A stretch of 64,000 nt of DNA from Vitis vinifera (GCF_030704535.1 NC_081823.1:1458501-1522500); one strand, 5' to 3'. Shown: positions 46,181-58,358, counted from the stretch's first letter. Program-made: numbers and translations. The notes: generated from the letters alone by a model not told the origin.

Positions 46181-46991
46181 ACTCTGGTTTCTATTGTACC
46201 TTGTTTCTTCTTTCTATAATATAGGTTTTGCCCAATGACAGTATACATTATATAAGCAGAGAAGCACAAGCTTTGGGTGATCCTTGTGACTTGAATGTTT
46301 AGTTTTTGCGGCAGTTTTTTCAGATTGCTTTGTGCTTAAATAGTTTTAGCAGCAGCAGCTGTGTTGAATGTTAATGGAAGAACTGGTTGATTATGCCTTC
46401 TTGAACTCTTTTGCTTTTCTTTCCTTTTGGATCAATGGCATATATGTATTGGAAAACTGTTTCTTGTATGAAGAAGCATTCTGTGGAACACTTTGTTTAT
46501 GGGTTTTCAAGCTTTGAGCTCTGTTTCAAATCCAATGACAGAATCAAAGCAATAGGGCAGGGGAGGTTAAGATATCAGTCTCGTGAGAATCCCCTGTAGC
46601 CAAGAAGAAAAAAAAAATCTGCAGACACCTTAAATTGATGCACAGTTGTGAGAAACAGAATTCCTCATAATATGTTTGGTTCGAAAAATCTAAAGTTGAG
46701 GGAAAATATGAGGGAAATTAGATGGAGCAATATGGTTGATAACCCTGACCCAAAAGAAACCACCATTCATATTGCTTACAAAATTTTTCACACAATCATC
46801 TCAGGATGTCATGCAATTCTTTTTCTTCATCAACAACCCTTTTTTTCTCTCCTCTATTACAATGGCTAAGGTTTTTTCCAAAGAGTTTTGGTTTTGGCTA
46901 TGTTTAATTTCCAAAAAATTTAAGGAAAAATGGAAGGAAAAGAAAAGAAAAAGTGGGAAAGGAAAAAAAAAAAAAAAATTAGACACAACAA
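46181..46991. other. Convergent 3' spacer between PEPC and the Agenet gene
   Basis: The PEPC 3' UTR probably fills the first 200-300 bases. At 46672-46970 fragments resembling family-A ends appear (TATGTTTGGTTCGAAAAATC, TTAATTTCCAAAAAATTTAAG) and a poly(A)-rich GGAAAAGAAAAG stretch. No gene is recognised. Confidence 0.5.
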
Positions 46992-47474
46992 CTACCGAAC
47001 TACAAGCCACTGCCCATCCTCCCATTCTTGATGAACCCTAAGCCTGTGAATAGGGTAAGCAAGCTCATCCCCTGAACTCTCAAAATACACAAAGTACTTC
47101 CCATCTTCATAGCTCCCGCTGATCCTCCCCACCCACCATCCATCGTTGTCGAAAGCATCCACCGTATCCAGCACTTCGAACCCAGTAACCAGGATCACTG
47201 GAGGGACAGGCCTCACTTCTGCAGCTTCAACAATCTCCTTGAGTGGCTGCTGCCCATCTTCATCTGACAGTAAGGTTTTGTACTCCACCATGAGCTTGTT
47301 TCTGCCAACTTTCCCGAGAACCTTGGCCTCATAGTAAGAACCCAGAAACCCATCTTCTTTGCTGCATACTTCTACGCGATGATCAAAATCTTCATGTATC
47401 TTCCTCCTTTTTGCTGGGTTTCTTGGATTCTTCTTGGGTTTTTGAGATTGAGATTGAGGGTTTATGATCTCCAT
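46992..47474 (-). CDS. Small Agenet/Tudor-like domain protein
   Basis: Intronless, 160 aa, starting at the ATG at 47474. After a basic nuclear-signal-like leader (KPKKNPRNPAKRRK) come two Tudor-like modules. The first, about residues 32-92, has VEVCSKEDGFLGSYYEAKVL and LMVEYKTLLSDEDG. The second, about 97-158, has GFEVLDTVDAFDNDGWWVG and GKYFVYFESSGDELAY, ending HQEWEDGQWL. This tandem pattern is the plant Agenet/DUF724 type, found in proteins that bind methylated histone tails or act in RNA/vesicle transport. It is far shorter than DUF724 proteins and lacks their C-terminal coiled region, so it is a stand-alone Agenet pair. The gene is convergent with PEPC. Its specific partner is unknown. 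Confidence 0.88.
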   Translation of the reverse strand: MEIINPQSQSQKPKKNPRNPAKRRKIHEDFDHRVEVCSKEDGFLGSYYEAKVLGKVGRNKLMVEYKTLLSDEDGQQPLKEIVEAAEVRPVPPVILVTGFEVLDTVDAFDNDGWWVGRISGSYEDGKYFVYFESSGDELAYPIHRLRVHQEWEDGQWLVVR

Positions 47475-48212
47475 TGCTGTTGAATTTATCCTTAACGTTG
47501 GGTTACTTTTCTTTTATAGAGAAGAGAGACTGAATATAGAATGCTTTTTATATATAGAAAGCAAGGGGGATTGTGCTGAGATTCTTGAAATATGGAAACC
47601 TGGTTGTTGTTGGATTCAGGGAACCCCATCCCATGCAAGTTCGCTTCCTTTTTTCAAGTGAAAAAAGAAAAAAAAATGTATAAGTATTTAAATTAATTTA
47701 ATTCAAATAATAATAATAATAAATAATATATTATTTATTTATTTGTAAATGGATGCATGTTTTTACTTGAAGTGTTTTGACTTTTGAACGATTATCGAAA
47801 AGTGTTTTAAGAAATATCATTAATAAGTGTTTATTAGAGGAAAAACGTTAAAAATGATTTTTTAATACTATAAATCATTTTAAAAAAATTTAAAAATATT
47901 TTTAGACTAAAAAAGTTTTTTAAAAGTGTTTACCACTTGATTATAATGTTAAGAAGAATAAAATGAAGCGATATTTTCTGTTTGAAAAATTGCCATAAGG
48001 TGAAAAAAATGTATTTATAACCTTTTTATTGGGTGACAAGAAAATTTTTTATTTTATAAAAATTAAATATCATGTAAACAAATAAATTATCAATAATTAA
48101 TTAATTAATCTACAGATAAAAATTATAATTTTTTTTCTTTTTTTTAATATTTTCTTTCTATTTTATTTTCGTATTATAATTATATTTATCTGAAAATTAG
48201 AAAACAAAATTT
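47475..48212. other. Intergenic DNA upstream of the Agenet gene
   Basis: The first 200 bases should be the promoter and leader of the minus-strand Agenet gene; TTTTTATATATAG at 47546-47558 is AT-rich and could hold a TATA box. The rest, 47690-48212, is AT-rich with a family-B-like fragment near 47760-47960. Confidence 0.45.
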
Positions 48213-48949
48213 GAGCCCGTTTGGTAGTGATTTTTAAAAGTGTTTCTACCCTTAAAAACACTTTTAAGTGTTTTTGGGATAAAAATAAAGTGTTTGGCAA
48301 ATTTTAAAAAACACTTTTGAAAATCTGAAAAAACACTTGAAGTGATTTTTAGAGAATCACTTGACAGGTGTTTTTTTTAAAAAACACTTCAATTATTTTG
48401 AAATATTCCAAAAATGCCCCTCAGTGATAAATCAATTAGAAAAATCTTTTTTTTTTATTTTATAGAAATTAATAGGTGGTCATATATTATTTTACTTTTA
48501 AAATTATCTTTTATTCAATGTTCTTTTTTTTTATTATTGATTTAGATGTTTTTTGTAAATATTTTTTAAAATTTTAGTATAGTGATAAAAAAATTATTAT
48601 TTTTAATTAGAAAAGTCTTTTTTTTTTTTAGAAATTAATAGGTAATCATATATTGTTTTAATTTTAAAATTATCTTTTATTCAATGTTATTTTTTTTAGT
48701 GATTTAGATGTTTTTTCATTAATAAAAAGTTTTTTTTTGTTTATCATACTATTTTTTTTAATTAAAATTGTATGTCCTTTTTGGTAATTTATTAATATTA
48801 AAAGTGTTTTTATATTTATACAATATATTATCAAAAACACTTTAGAATCATTTTTTCTGATTATCATAAAAGTGTTTTTCACATAAACACTATAGCAGAA
48901 AACACTTCAAATAAAAACACTTCCACTAGAATCACTACCAAACGGGCTC
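48213..48949. mobile_element. MITE-like element with 20-bp perfect inverted ends (family B)
   Basis: The left end GAGCCCGTTTGGTAGTGATT is the exact reverse complement of the right end AATCACTACCAAACGGGCTC, 737 bp apart. Both subterminal regions are full of AAAACACTT/AAGTGTTTT motifs in either orientation. The interior holds a direct duplication of about 171 bp starting at 48436 and 48607 (both TTAGAAAA, then GAAATTAATAGGT and TTATCTTTTATTCAATGTT). No coding capacity. No convincing target duplication was seen. It is a non-autonomous DNA transposon by structure. Confidence 0.75.
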
Positions 48950-48954
48950 TTAAG

Positions 48955-49210
48955 AAATGATTCTCTCATGTTTGTTTTATAGTGAAAATCAAAAAAAAAA
49001 AAAAATCAAATATAATTAATATTAGTTAAATTTTATATATATTTTAACTATTTAATCTTTATATAGGAGGAAAAAAATAAAATTAATTTTAATAATTAAA
49101 TAAAAATAATTTATTAACATTAAATATATTTTCTTTTTCTTTTTTTGTTTTTTCTATTTAAAAATTTTTTTTCTATCATTTTCCCTCTAATTTTCTAATA
49201 ATCAAAATAA
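48955..49210 (+). repeat. Dispersed AT-rich MITE-like repeat, family A
   Basis: Contains AAATATAATTAATATTAGTTA, AACTATTTAATCTTTATATA and a T-rich tail ending TCTAATTTTCTAATAATCAA, collinear with the other family-A copies. It lies about 340 bp upstream of the ALG9 start. Confidence 0.55.
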
Positions 49211-49547
49211 AACCTATGGAACAAAACATAGCCATCAAGAATTCTCCTCCCGTTGTTGGTTCGCCTGATTAGATTCGGGCCCACCCATCGGGAACTCATT
49301 ATTGGGCCTAAATACTGCGGATGTTGGATCGTAATTGGGACCGGTTGGGCCCGACTGGCCCATTGCAGCCATTTACTTGCTTTAGAACGAAGAAAGGCAT
49401 CCACCCAACCAAAAACCAGAATAAAAAAATATAAATAAAAATAAAAGAAAAGGAAAAAGAAAAAGAAAAAGGAAGCCAAACAACGGCGGAAGTGTTCAAA
49501 CACAGTGAAGCAAAAAAGGCAGAGAGAAGAGAAGAGAGAGGAGCGAA

Positions 49548-52500
49548 ATGGCTCAAGCAGCTCGGCAGAGACGATCTCAGCCGTCGGATGAGTCGGCATC
49601 GTCGTCATCGGCGGCGTACACGAAGGTCGACAAGCCGGGGCGACCGGACGGCGGAGAAGAGGGAGAGAAGGGGCTGAGATGGCTGACGCCGTTGATTGCC
49701 CTAGCTGTGTTGAGGTACATGAGCGCCACATCGAATATCATCCACGACTGCGATGAGGTTTTCAACTATTGGGAGCCTCTCCACTTCCTCCTCTACAAAT
49801 CTGGTTTCCAAACTTGGGAATATAGGTAAAAAAAAAAAAAAAAAATTTCAATTTCAGATTTCTTTTTCCACATTTTGTAATTTTGTAGTTTGCTTGTGCT
49901 AGTGGAAACGATGGATTTGTTTGAATATGAATTGCAGCTTTGAGATTTTCCTGTTGTCGTTATACATATAGAAGGAAATTAGTAGGATTGATGGGAAATG
50001 AAAGCATTACACCTCAGAACTGTTCATTAATGATTCAAAGAAGTTTTACAAGTATGGTTGAATTCAACAACAATTTTTGTCCGATTATGTTAAGGACATG
50101 TTTGGAAAGATGGAATGAAGAATGCCAATGAGGTATTACTTTTTTGGATTTTATTTTATTTTTAGAATGGGAGTAGGAATTCAAGGTTCATTCTTATGGA
50201 AACCAAATCCCAGACTTGCAAGGATTTTGAATCTTCTCTTCGACATGGAAATAGGATGGAAATGGAGGTGAATCACAACAATACCATGTAGAGGAGAGGA
50301 ATCAAAATCCTAGTGAGAGTGAGATTTGGTTTTCATACTAATTAATTTTTTATTTTCATTCCTATTTTTAAAAAGGAATCTGAACACATTAATGAATGGG
50401 AATGAAATTGATTTCTCATTACCAATCTTTATTCGAGCGTTTCAAATGTGATTGTCACCTTCTTTCAGGGAATTCACCTGACAATGGGGCATTTATCCCA
50501 TTCCGTTTCCATTCTTATTCCTGTGTGCTGTCTGCACCATAAATTCTTTTTATTAGGCACTTTTTTTTTTTCAGGGAATTCACCTGACAGTGAGGCATTT
50601 ATCCCAACTGGTGGCAAAGAAAATCCCAAGCTGATATAGCCTGCCCCTCTACCCTACACCACTTAAAATACTCTAGAGACTTGAACTCAGGATCTCTGGT
50701 TTGTTGCCATAGGACACTACCACTTGGTCTTTTCCATCAGGCATATGTTACACCTTTTACATTTCTGTATTTAGAAAGTTTTCAATTATATTAGAGTTCA
50801 AATTTGCAATCCAAGTCACTGATGGGTTGAGACTTAGACATGTATTTTATGCGTGTGTTGTGTAGCAATGACATGAATTACAGTAGAACTGTAGAAGCAG
50901 CAGTGTGCATAACAGTAATGTAAACTGTATGATCCTGTGGGGCACCCATATGTGACCAAACCACACCCGCCACACTCCTTTTTTTTTTTTCTTTTTTTTT
51001 TTCCTGGTTGTTAATTTATCCTAGTATACTGCAATTTATGACAGATAGGTGCTCAAGTTTGAATTATGATGAAAATTTTCCTTGACTAAACCTATTTTTC
51101 ATTGGGCACTGATTTTTGTTGTACTTCTCTTGCAGCTCCCAGTTTGCCCTTCGGTCATATTTATATCTCCTTTTTCATGAATTAGTGGGTAAACCAGCTT
51201 CCTGGTTGTATGGTGGGGAAAAGGTAAGATCTATCTGTACTTTGAAATATTATTGTCACAATTGCTTTTGATTGGAAAATTTTCATGTCTTCAATTGGAT
51301 ATAATGTATTGTTGGTGTCATCTCTGTAAGGCTCTTTCTTGTCATAACAGGTGAGAGTATTTTATGCTGTAAGGCTCTTTCTTGGTCTCATCTCTGTCAT
51401 CACAGACACTGTTCTGGTGGTAGCCCTTTCTAGGAAGTATGGACGCCGTCTTGCCGCTTACACACTTGCAATGCTATGCTTAACCAGTGGTTGCTTTTTT
51501 GCTAGCACAAGTGAGCGTGCCTCTCCCTCATTTTTCTCCTTTGTTTCCCAGAATACTATCCTAGTGTTTCTCTCCTTATGTGTCTGTATTCTCTTTTTTC
51601 ACTCATACATCTTGACCTTGAGCCCAATGTTAATTAGATGTAATTTTATTTCTTGCATCATTCATTGAGAAATAGTTCTGGAACTTCTTGTATTTCTCTG
51701 ATATCCAGTGTTTTAAGTTTGTTTGCAGGTTTTTTGCCTAGCTCGTTTTCTATGTATGCAGTCAGTCTCTCCTCAGGTCTATTTCTTCTTGAGAAACCGG
51801 CAATGGCAGTTTCTGTTGCTGTAGTTGGGGTTATACTTGGCTGGCCATTCTCAATCTTGGTTTTTCTGCCAGTCACTTTCTATGCTTTAGCAAGAAAATT
51901 CAAACAAACATTTCTTTCAGGGGCTATCACTTCTCTCGCCCTCCTTGTAAGTTAACTCTGGTACAGCTTTGGTTATTAAGGAACAATCTATGATAGCATA
52001 CCTGTTTCTTGGCAATCAGAATTAAAGGAGTTATCAAGAGTTTTCATCTTATTTTAATTTCTTAATGTTTATTTAATTTTGAATGTTTTGGATTTCTTCC
52101 AGGCACTCTCACTTCTTGTTGACTACCACTACTATGGAAGATGGACGTCATCTGTTTTGAATCTCTTGATATATAATGTCTTAGGTGGTGGCGAGAGCCA
52201 TTTGTATGGGATTGAAGGGCCACTATATTATCTGAGGAATGGATTTAACAATTTCAACTTCTGCTTTGTGCTTGCCTTACTGTTTCTGGGAATTTTGCCC
52301 ATTGTGAGGAAGAAATATGTTCCAGACCTGCTAGTTGTCATTTCACCTCTTTATATTTGGCTGGGATTTATGTCTTTACAACCACACAAAGAAGAAAGGT
52401 ATAACTATTTCTGTCATTTTCTTAACTATTCTGCAGACTTATTAATGTCACTTCTTTAAAAAAATGAATTCCTGCCATATTTTCCTTTTAAAGAATGATT

Positions 52501-55500
52501 ATGAATATGGCTAGTTTCCAGCTAGTTGTTTTGAACTTCTAAAGTATGACATATTCGTTCAGTCTAAGGTATTAAAATATATCCTTCATTTACCTATGAA
52601 AAGGAAAAAAAAAAAAAAAAGGTGTTCATATTGCTGGAGGCTAGCACATTTCTGAATATGCTACTGAAATTTCAAAAAATTAACGAGACTTTCCACTGAA
52701 ATTATTCTATGGTTGTACTTGTACCAGTGCGTGTTATTCATTTAGTATGAAAAGCTGTTGATGTCTATGGGCCAGTGCTTTGTTCAATTTCCTCTTAATT
52801 TTAACTGCATGGATCCTGCTCTACACACAATTTACAGTACCTGAAAAACTAATACAATAAAAGTTGGAGTTCCACTTCTTCCTCAATCCACTCTAAGAAA
52901 AAGGCAAGAATCGTTCGTCAGTGACGGAATGAAACTCGTGTGAATCATATGGCTATGGTTTGACAATGAATTCTTCATCCACCAATTTGAGCTATTGTGG
53001 CTTTCCATCCGTTCCTAGAGGCAGCATCCGTTGCTCAACCTTGATGATTTTTGTGTGGAATGCTTAAGATGTGAATGAAGGATAATCTTTCTTTTTTTCT
53101 TTTTCCCTTTGAGTGAATCATACAAAGTGTGCTTGGGTTACTTCCCTCTTTTGGCATCTTTCAACAAAATTGCTTACTTGTAGTTGTAGAAAACGATTTA
53201 ATGAAATTCATGCTACTTAGCAAAATCTTTGGAGATTGTGTTTTCGATTAATATAAACCATATCATATAAAGAAGTTGTAAGACTCAGAGCACTATTGAG
53301 CTTCACTGAACAGTCTGGATCTGAATTTATAGGTTTTGGGCCTGCTAAAAAAATCATGCCTGCCTATATTTTCAGGCTCAGTCAATCCTAGACATATGCC
53401 TTGTATTTTAGGATCGCATTTGGTCTAGACTCTGGCTAGTCTAATGCTATTCATTATTCTTAAGCATGTTAGCTTGCTTGTATTTGGTTGGGTTTGTACA
53501 TTGAACCTGGGTTCTTTATGCATTTCAGACTGCATATGCATAGCATGGGGTTAGATAAAAAACTTTTCATGTGATCGTGATCTACTCACTACTTTCTTGG
53601 TCTAAAATCCTGTTGTTCAATTTGTTTACTTTCTCTTGGTGAGGCCTTTTAGGTGCTGACGATGATCAGAAGATCCTTTAATCCCAAGTATAGGGCACTT
53701 TATTATTGACTGCCAGTGAGCAAAATGACTGATAATATATTCCCATTACCCTTGCAGGTTCCTCTATCCAATATATCCACTTGTCTGTGTTGCTGCTTCA
53801 GCTGTCATTGAGAGCTTTCCAGATCTTTTTCGAGACCCATACTATCCCAATGCTAACTATTTGATGGTTATGGTGAGCTTATCCCATATTCCTATAATTT
53901 GCTCTAAGCCATTTCAATAAATATTCTGGCTCATTGTCAAACATTCTTTGCTTGCCTGTGCAGATAGCCAAATGCCTAAGACCAGTGGTTCTTGGCCTTA
54001 TCTTATGTGCCTCTCATGCGCGTACATTTTCAATGCTCAATGGTTATTCTGCTCCTTTGGAGATTTACAAGCATTTTGAGCACCATGAAGATGTAGGAAG
54101 TGGTGAGAATCACTACTTTTTTACCATATTTGGCATGAACTATCAGATGGTGCTGAAAAGTGTGACAAACTTTTCTGAAGATTTGTGGAAGGTCTCAAAT
54201 GATAGGCAGTATTTTTTTATTATGAATCTTTTTGGTGTTTGGTGACACCCTATCTAACAGCATGGTGGAGAACTTACTTCATGGGTCTGCTTAAGAGTCG
54301 GCGCACAAGAACTTAGATACTCTAGATAACAGTTTGCATATCCTAAAAATGTGTGAAAAATGGAATTTTTTCTTACTTTTCTAGAGCCACCTTACTACTA
54401 TTCATAAGCTGGAATTTCATCATTATTCATTTCATGTTATGCACTTTCTTCGGCTGTATAGCTTGCCCATAATGCTGTACACTAACCTAGTGAACAGCCT
54501 ATCTAACAACATTAACACAATTTTTATGGTTGGATTCTGCGTTGGAGCAAACAGAACCTATGCACATATGACTTGACTTGCAGTTCAGTGAGTAATTCTA
54601 AAACTTTTATGAAGTCTATTGAAATTTTCTAATAGTTCACTACCCAAAAGTCACAACATATGCTCTTTTTATTTTATGGCATGAATTTTTTTCTTACTGG
54701 ACTAAATCTATGCACATGTCCCAAAATTGTTGCCCAAATTCTTGTTGGATCACAAGTATTCCAGAATTCACCCCCAAGCTCCAAATTTGTTCTAGTGACA
54801 GATAATTCATGAGTTGTGGATGGCTTTACAAGAAATATTTTACAGTACTCTATGCAAATCCAAAGTTTATCTACTTCATTAGAATAAATAAATATAGAAG
54901 AAGATATGCATTTAGTTGTATCAGGGAAACAACACGTTTATCTGACTGTTTATTTCCTCTATTCTGTATAATGCAGGTTCTGTAGTTTGTGTTGGGAGCG
55001 AATGGCACCGGTTCCCATCGTCATTTTTCATTCCTGATTATGTGGGTGAAGTTCGATGGATTGATGATGGGTTCCGAGGTCTCCTTCCATTGCCATTCAA
55101 TTCCACCTTGGGCGGAACTTCAGCAGCACCATCTTATTTTAACAACAAGAACAAGGCATCAGATGAGCAATATGTAATCAACCCCTCCTCTAAACGAGTT
55201 CATATTTCTCAGTCTATATCGTATTTTTCTTCTTTGCCTTCTCATTTAAATTAAGTGGCTCACAAAAAATATTCTCAAATGAAATTCACAGCTTCGCAAT
55301 CTTGAAGCTTGTACTTTCCTCGTAGAGCTTGAGCTTCAACGACCCTACCCTTCCCGTGGAAGTGACTTATCAACTTGGGAGGTAAAACTATTTTACCTTA
55401 ATTTATACCACACACGTTTCATCACCTGTAGGGGGAGAAATTAGCAATTACAGATTACAGATAAATTGATGCGAGAATAAATAATAACTAGAATCCTGAT

Positions 55501-56025
55501 ACATTGTTAAGATACTACTAACTTTTTTTAAAGCTTAAACTCTTACACAATATTTGGTTCCAACAAAATATTAAGAAAAGAAAAAAAAGGAAATGCTAAG
55601 GAAAATGACTTTCGAATGATTGGTTTCATTATGAAAAATACGAAAGACAATGAAATATAATTAAAATTAGTTAGAAGTTTACATATTTTCACAAATATTT
55701 AATCTTTATATAAAAAAATTTAAATAAATGAAATGAGTTTGAGGTAGCATATAAAAATAATTCATTAACTTCAAATTTATTTTCTATTTTTCTTTTTTTC
55801 TACTTTTCTTCTTTATTTTCTTTCTTTTGTATTTTCCCTCAAATTTTCTGGGATCTAATATAACCTTGGCTACTAAAATTTTATGTGCTTTAGGCTGTTG
55901 CGGTGTTGCCTTATCTGGACAGGGAGCTTTCACCTGCAACTTATCGGTCTTTTTTCATCCCATATCTCTGGGAGCGTAGGAATGTTTTTGGCAAGTACAA
56001 ACTGCTTAGAAGAATACCTAAATGA
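49548..56025 (+). CDS. ALG9: Alpha-1,2-mannosyltransferase ALG9
   Basis: Ten coding exons: 49548-49825, 51136-51223, 51351-51510, 51729-51946, 52103-52398, 53758-53872, 53964-54102, 54977-55173, 55292-55381, 55894-56025. All introns are GT-AG and the frame closes at 570 aa, the usual plant length. A GT22-family ER membrane enzyme, it adds mannose from dolichol-phosphate-mannose to the lipid-linked oligosaccharide in the ER lumen, ahead of and after ALG12. Seen directly: a Ser-rich cytosolic leader, a first membrane segment (LTPLIALAVLRY), then the luminal acidic motif HDCDEVFNYWEPLHF (residues 66-80) that carries the catalytic acidic residues in GT22. Multiple hydrophobic spans follow (VLALLFLGILPIV, LLVVISPLYIWLGFM), with SLQPHKEERFLYP before a C-terminal domain ending RRIPK. 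The early YHYYGRW and EKPAMAV blocks match ALG9 rather than ALG12 or PIG-B, from memory. No disruption was seen. Confidence 0.95.
49826..51135 (+). other. ALG9 intron 1
   Basis: 1,310-bp intron with T-rich tracts. A stretch beginning CAGGGAATTCACCTGACA and containing GGCATTTATCCCA is present twice, at 50466 and 50572, about 106 bp apart, a short direct duplication. No gene lies within it. Confidence 0.7.
52399..53757 (+). other. ALG9 intron 5
   Basis: 1,359-bp intron, ordinary T-rich sequence with an A run near 52602-52620. Nothing coding was seen. Confidence 0.7.
54103..54976 (+). other. ALG9 intron 7
   Basis: 874-bp intron. The exon-7 frame continues open to 54245 before a stop, which is chance read-through. 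No repeat with clear ends was recognised. Confidence 0.65.
55548..55868 (+). repeat. Family A MITE-like repeat within ALG9 intron 9
   Basis: Starts ATTTGGTTCCAACAAAATAT and ends AAATTTTCTGGGATCTAATA, with AAATATAATTAAAATTAGTTA and AAATATTTAATCTTTATATA between. It is the same order as the other family-A copies. It ends about 25 bases before the exon-10 acceptor. Confidence 0.6.
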
Positions 56026-56310
56026 TACTAGTAGTTTTTCACCTAATTGTTCTAAGTTTCTGAATTTTTGTACCATAACTGCTGATTGATAAGCTTATAT
56101 CAACATTAATCCTATTTTTGGTGTCTGAGATTTGAACATTTTCTTCACCAATCTGTTTGGAATGGGGGATTCACTAGTGCATTGTTGAATTAAAGGTAGG
56201 GTTTTTCCCCCTGATTTTGCATTGAATCAAGTTCCCTAGTTTACTGATTTCCTTGTGATTATGTTTTAGGAATCAATCCATTTTGATTTAGGCCTTGATT
56301 GGTTTTTAGT
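56026..56310. other. ALG9 3' flank
   Basis: T-rich sequence following the ALG9 stop codon, presumably the 3' UTR. No clear AATAAA signal close to the stop. Confidence 0.5.
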
Positions 56311-56660
56311 TTTAGCTAGAACACAAAATCAAAGCCAAAGTCATAATTTCATATGAAAAGTTTAATAGTTGTTGATATGAGTTAGAATAAGGGTTTTACA
56401 AGAAAAATGTATTATCTTGACCTTTATATTAAGATCTTATTTGAAGTGATTTATGGGAAGTTAAAAATCTGTTTCGACTAATTCTATTGGAAGAGCTTGT
56501 GACTTTGAAATGAACTTCAAATAGAAGTTGGGATGATGTTACTTGGTGTAGAAGCTCTTCTTTTAGCTTATGTAGAAAGATGTTTCATATTTTAATCAGC
56601 TTCCATCAAACCATTATTATTTCTTTGAAAGTATGACTTTGACTTTGGCTTCTAGCTAAA
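56311..56660. mobile_element. MITE-like element with TTTAGCTAGAA inverted ends
   Basis: The left end TTTAGCTAGAA (then CAAAGCCAAAGTCAT) is matched by the right end ATGACTTTGACTTTGGCTTC then TAGCTAAA, reading as its reverse complement with small indels. About 350 bp, non-coding, directly followed by an A run (56662-56684). Confidence 0.65.
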
Positions 56661-56789
56661 GCAAAAAAAAAAAAAAAAAAAAAAAGAGAGATTTAAGCTC
56701 TTTTTCAAGTTCGAAGTTCTTTTGCTGAGATCATGTATATTTATATCAAAAGCTTTTATTCATGTTTGAAATAAGTTTTGAGCTTCTAA

Positions 56790-57480
56790 CAAAAGCTAAT
56801 TCAATGAGCTCGTAAGATATTAATAGTCATTCTTGTTTAAATTGGTTTCTTAAATGTCATAATGATATCTTAGGTCTTGTTTGGGATAATTTTTTATTTT
56901 CGGTTTACTCAGGTGTCTCGTTGGTGATAATTTTTTGTTTTCGGTTTTACCTGGAAGTTGAAGTTGATATGAAAGTTGTAATTTTTAAAGGTTAATATCG
57001 ATATTATAAAATTTTTATTAAATATGAAAAAACTTCTTATAGAAGTCAAAATAAAGCTTCTTTATAAAATAAAAAAATAATTGGTTTTTTTTACTATAAA
57101 GTTGATCCAAAAAGTTTTTAGCTTATAACAAGCCAATTCGATGATCGTAAAATATTAATAGTCATTCTTGTTTAAATTGGTTTTGTTAAGGCTCTCTTTT
57201 TCGAGTCATAATTTCTTAGGTCTTGTTTGGGATCTTTTTTTATTTTTGATTTTACTTAGGTCTTATTGGTGATAATTTTTTGTTTACAATTTTACCTAGA
57301 AGTTGAATTTGATATGAAAGTCGTAACTTTTAAAGGTTAATATTGATATTATAAAAAAATTATTAAATATGAAAGAACTTATAGAAGTCAAAATAAAGCT
57401 TCTTTATAAAAATTAAAATAAATAAATAAAATAACTGTTTTTTTCACTATAAAGTTGATCCAAAAAGTTGCTGATGATTT
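56790..57480 (+). repeat. Two tandem copies of a ~340-bp AT-rich unit
   Basis: The series ATTAATAGTCATTCTTGTTT, GGTCTTGTTTGGGAT, GATAATTTTTTGTTT, GATATGAAAGT, TATAGAAGTCAAAATAAAGC and CTATAAAGTTGATCCAAAAA occurs twice in the same order. The period is about 335-346 bp (for example 56831 and 57166). Non-coding; it lies between ALG9 and the 14-3-3 gene. Confidence 0.75.
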
Positions 57481-57801
57481 TAGAAATGGTTTTTTAAGTT
57501 TTCAAAAGCTAATCTAATGAAGGACAAAATGAGAAAAGTAATCCCTACAATTCCATAATCAACGACACATTTAAATCGTTTCTTGTAGGGCTTGTTTGGC
57601 TGCTCAAACTTTTCTCCTCTTTTTCGTAGGTCGATGCCAAATTTTCAAGGATTAGATAATATAATGTTGAATTTTTCCCCAAGACAAACCCTAGATTTTG
57701 AAGAATTCATCTCACTGCGTGACTCATGATGCTGGTTTTGAAATAAGCATATGGTGACAAATAAAAGAGCCTGACAACCTGATGGGGGAAGCCACCAATA
57801 A

Positions 57802-57840
57802 TGACGTGGCAGACAACTATTGAATGGCCATGCCACGTCA
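57802..57840. promoter_or_regulatory. Inverted pair of ACGTGGC (G-box/ABRE-type) motifs
   Basis: TGACGTGGCA at 57802..57811 and its exact reverse complement TGCCACGTCA at 57831..57840 lie 19 bp apart. ACGT-core elements of this kind bind plant bZIP factors. It is about 600 bp upstream of the 14-3-3 transcription start; control of that gene is an inference. Confidence 0.5.
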
Positions 57841-58358
57841 CTGCCAACCCTTGAATACTTTGGATTGTGGTATTACATCATTGCTATAGGATTTTATTTA
57901 TATTTTTTTATTTAGTGTATTTAGTATTATTATATGTTTTTGGTAGGTGAGGCACGTGTGGTGTCCATCAAATACCAAAACAATGAAAATTATAAAAATA
58001 AAAATAAAAAAAAAATTCAAGTGATTTAAAAACTATATTTGGTTGGAGTCATTTTAATTTTAATTTTTTTATTTTTATAAATAATAGGGATGTGTGATAG
58101 TTTTAATTTCCTTTTTATTTTTAAAATAAAAAATCAAAATTATGGTTGGTAAAATTTTCTATAATAATAATATTATTATTTGAAAAATATGATTTAATTT
58201 AATTTATTTTTAAAATAAAAATGAATACAAAATTGTATGAATTTCTATTTATCAAGGAGTATTTTAGATATTTTCTTACATATTTTTTTTCTACGCATAT
58301 TACGTAATTTGACAGCATTAAATTTCTTCCGTTAGTCATTCTACGCATACTTAATTGC

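Noticed and set aside
49195-49731. 178-aa frame antisense to the ALG9 first exon
   Set aside because: Phe-rich translation of A-rich leader DNA plus the reverse of exon 1; no domain.
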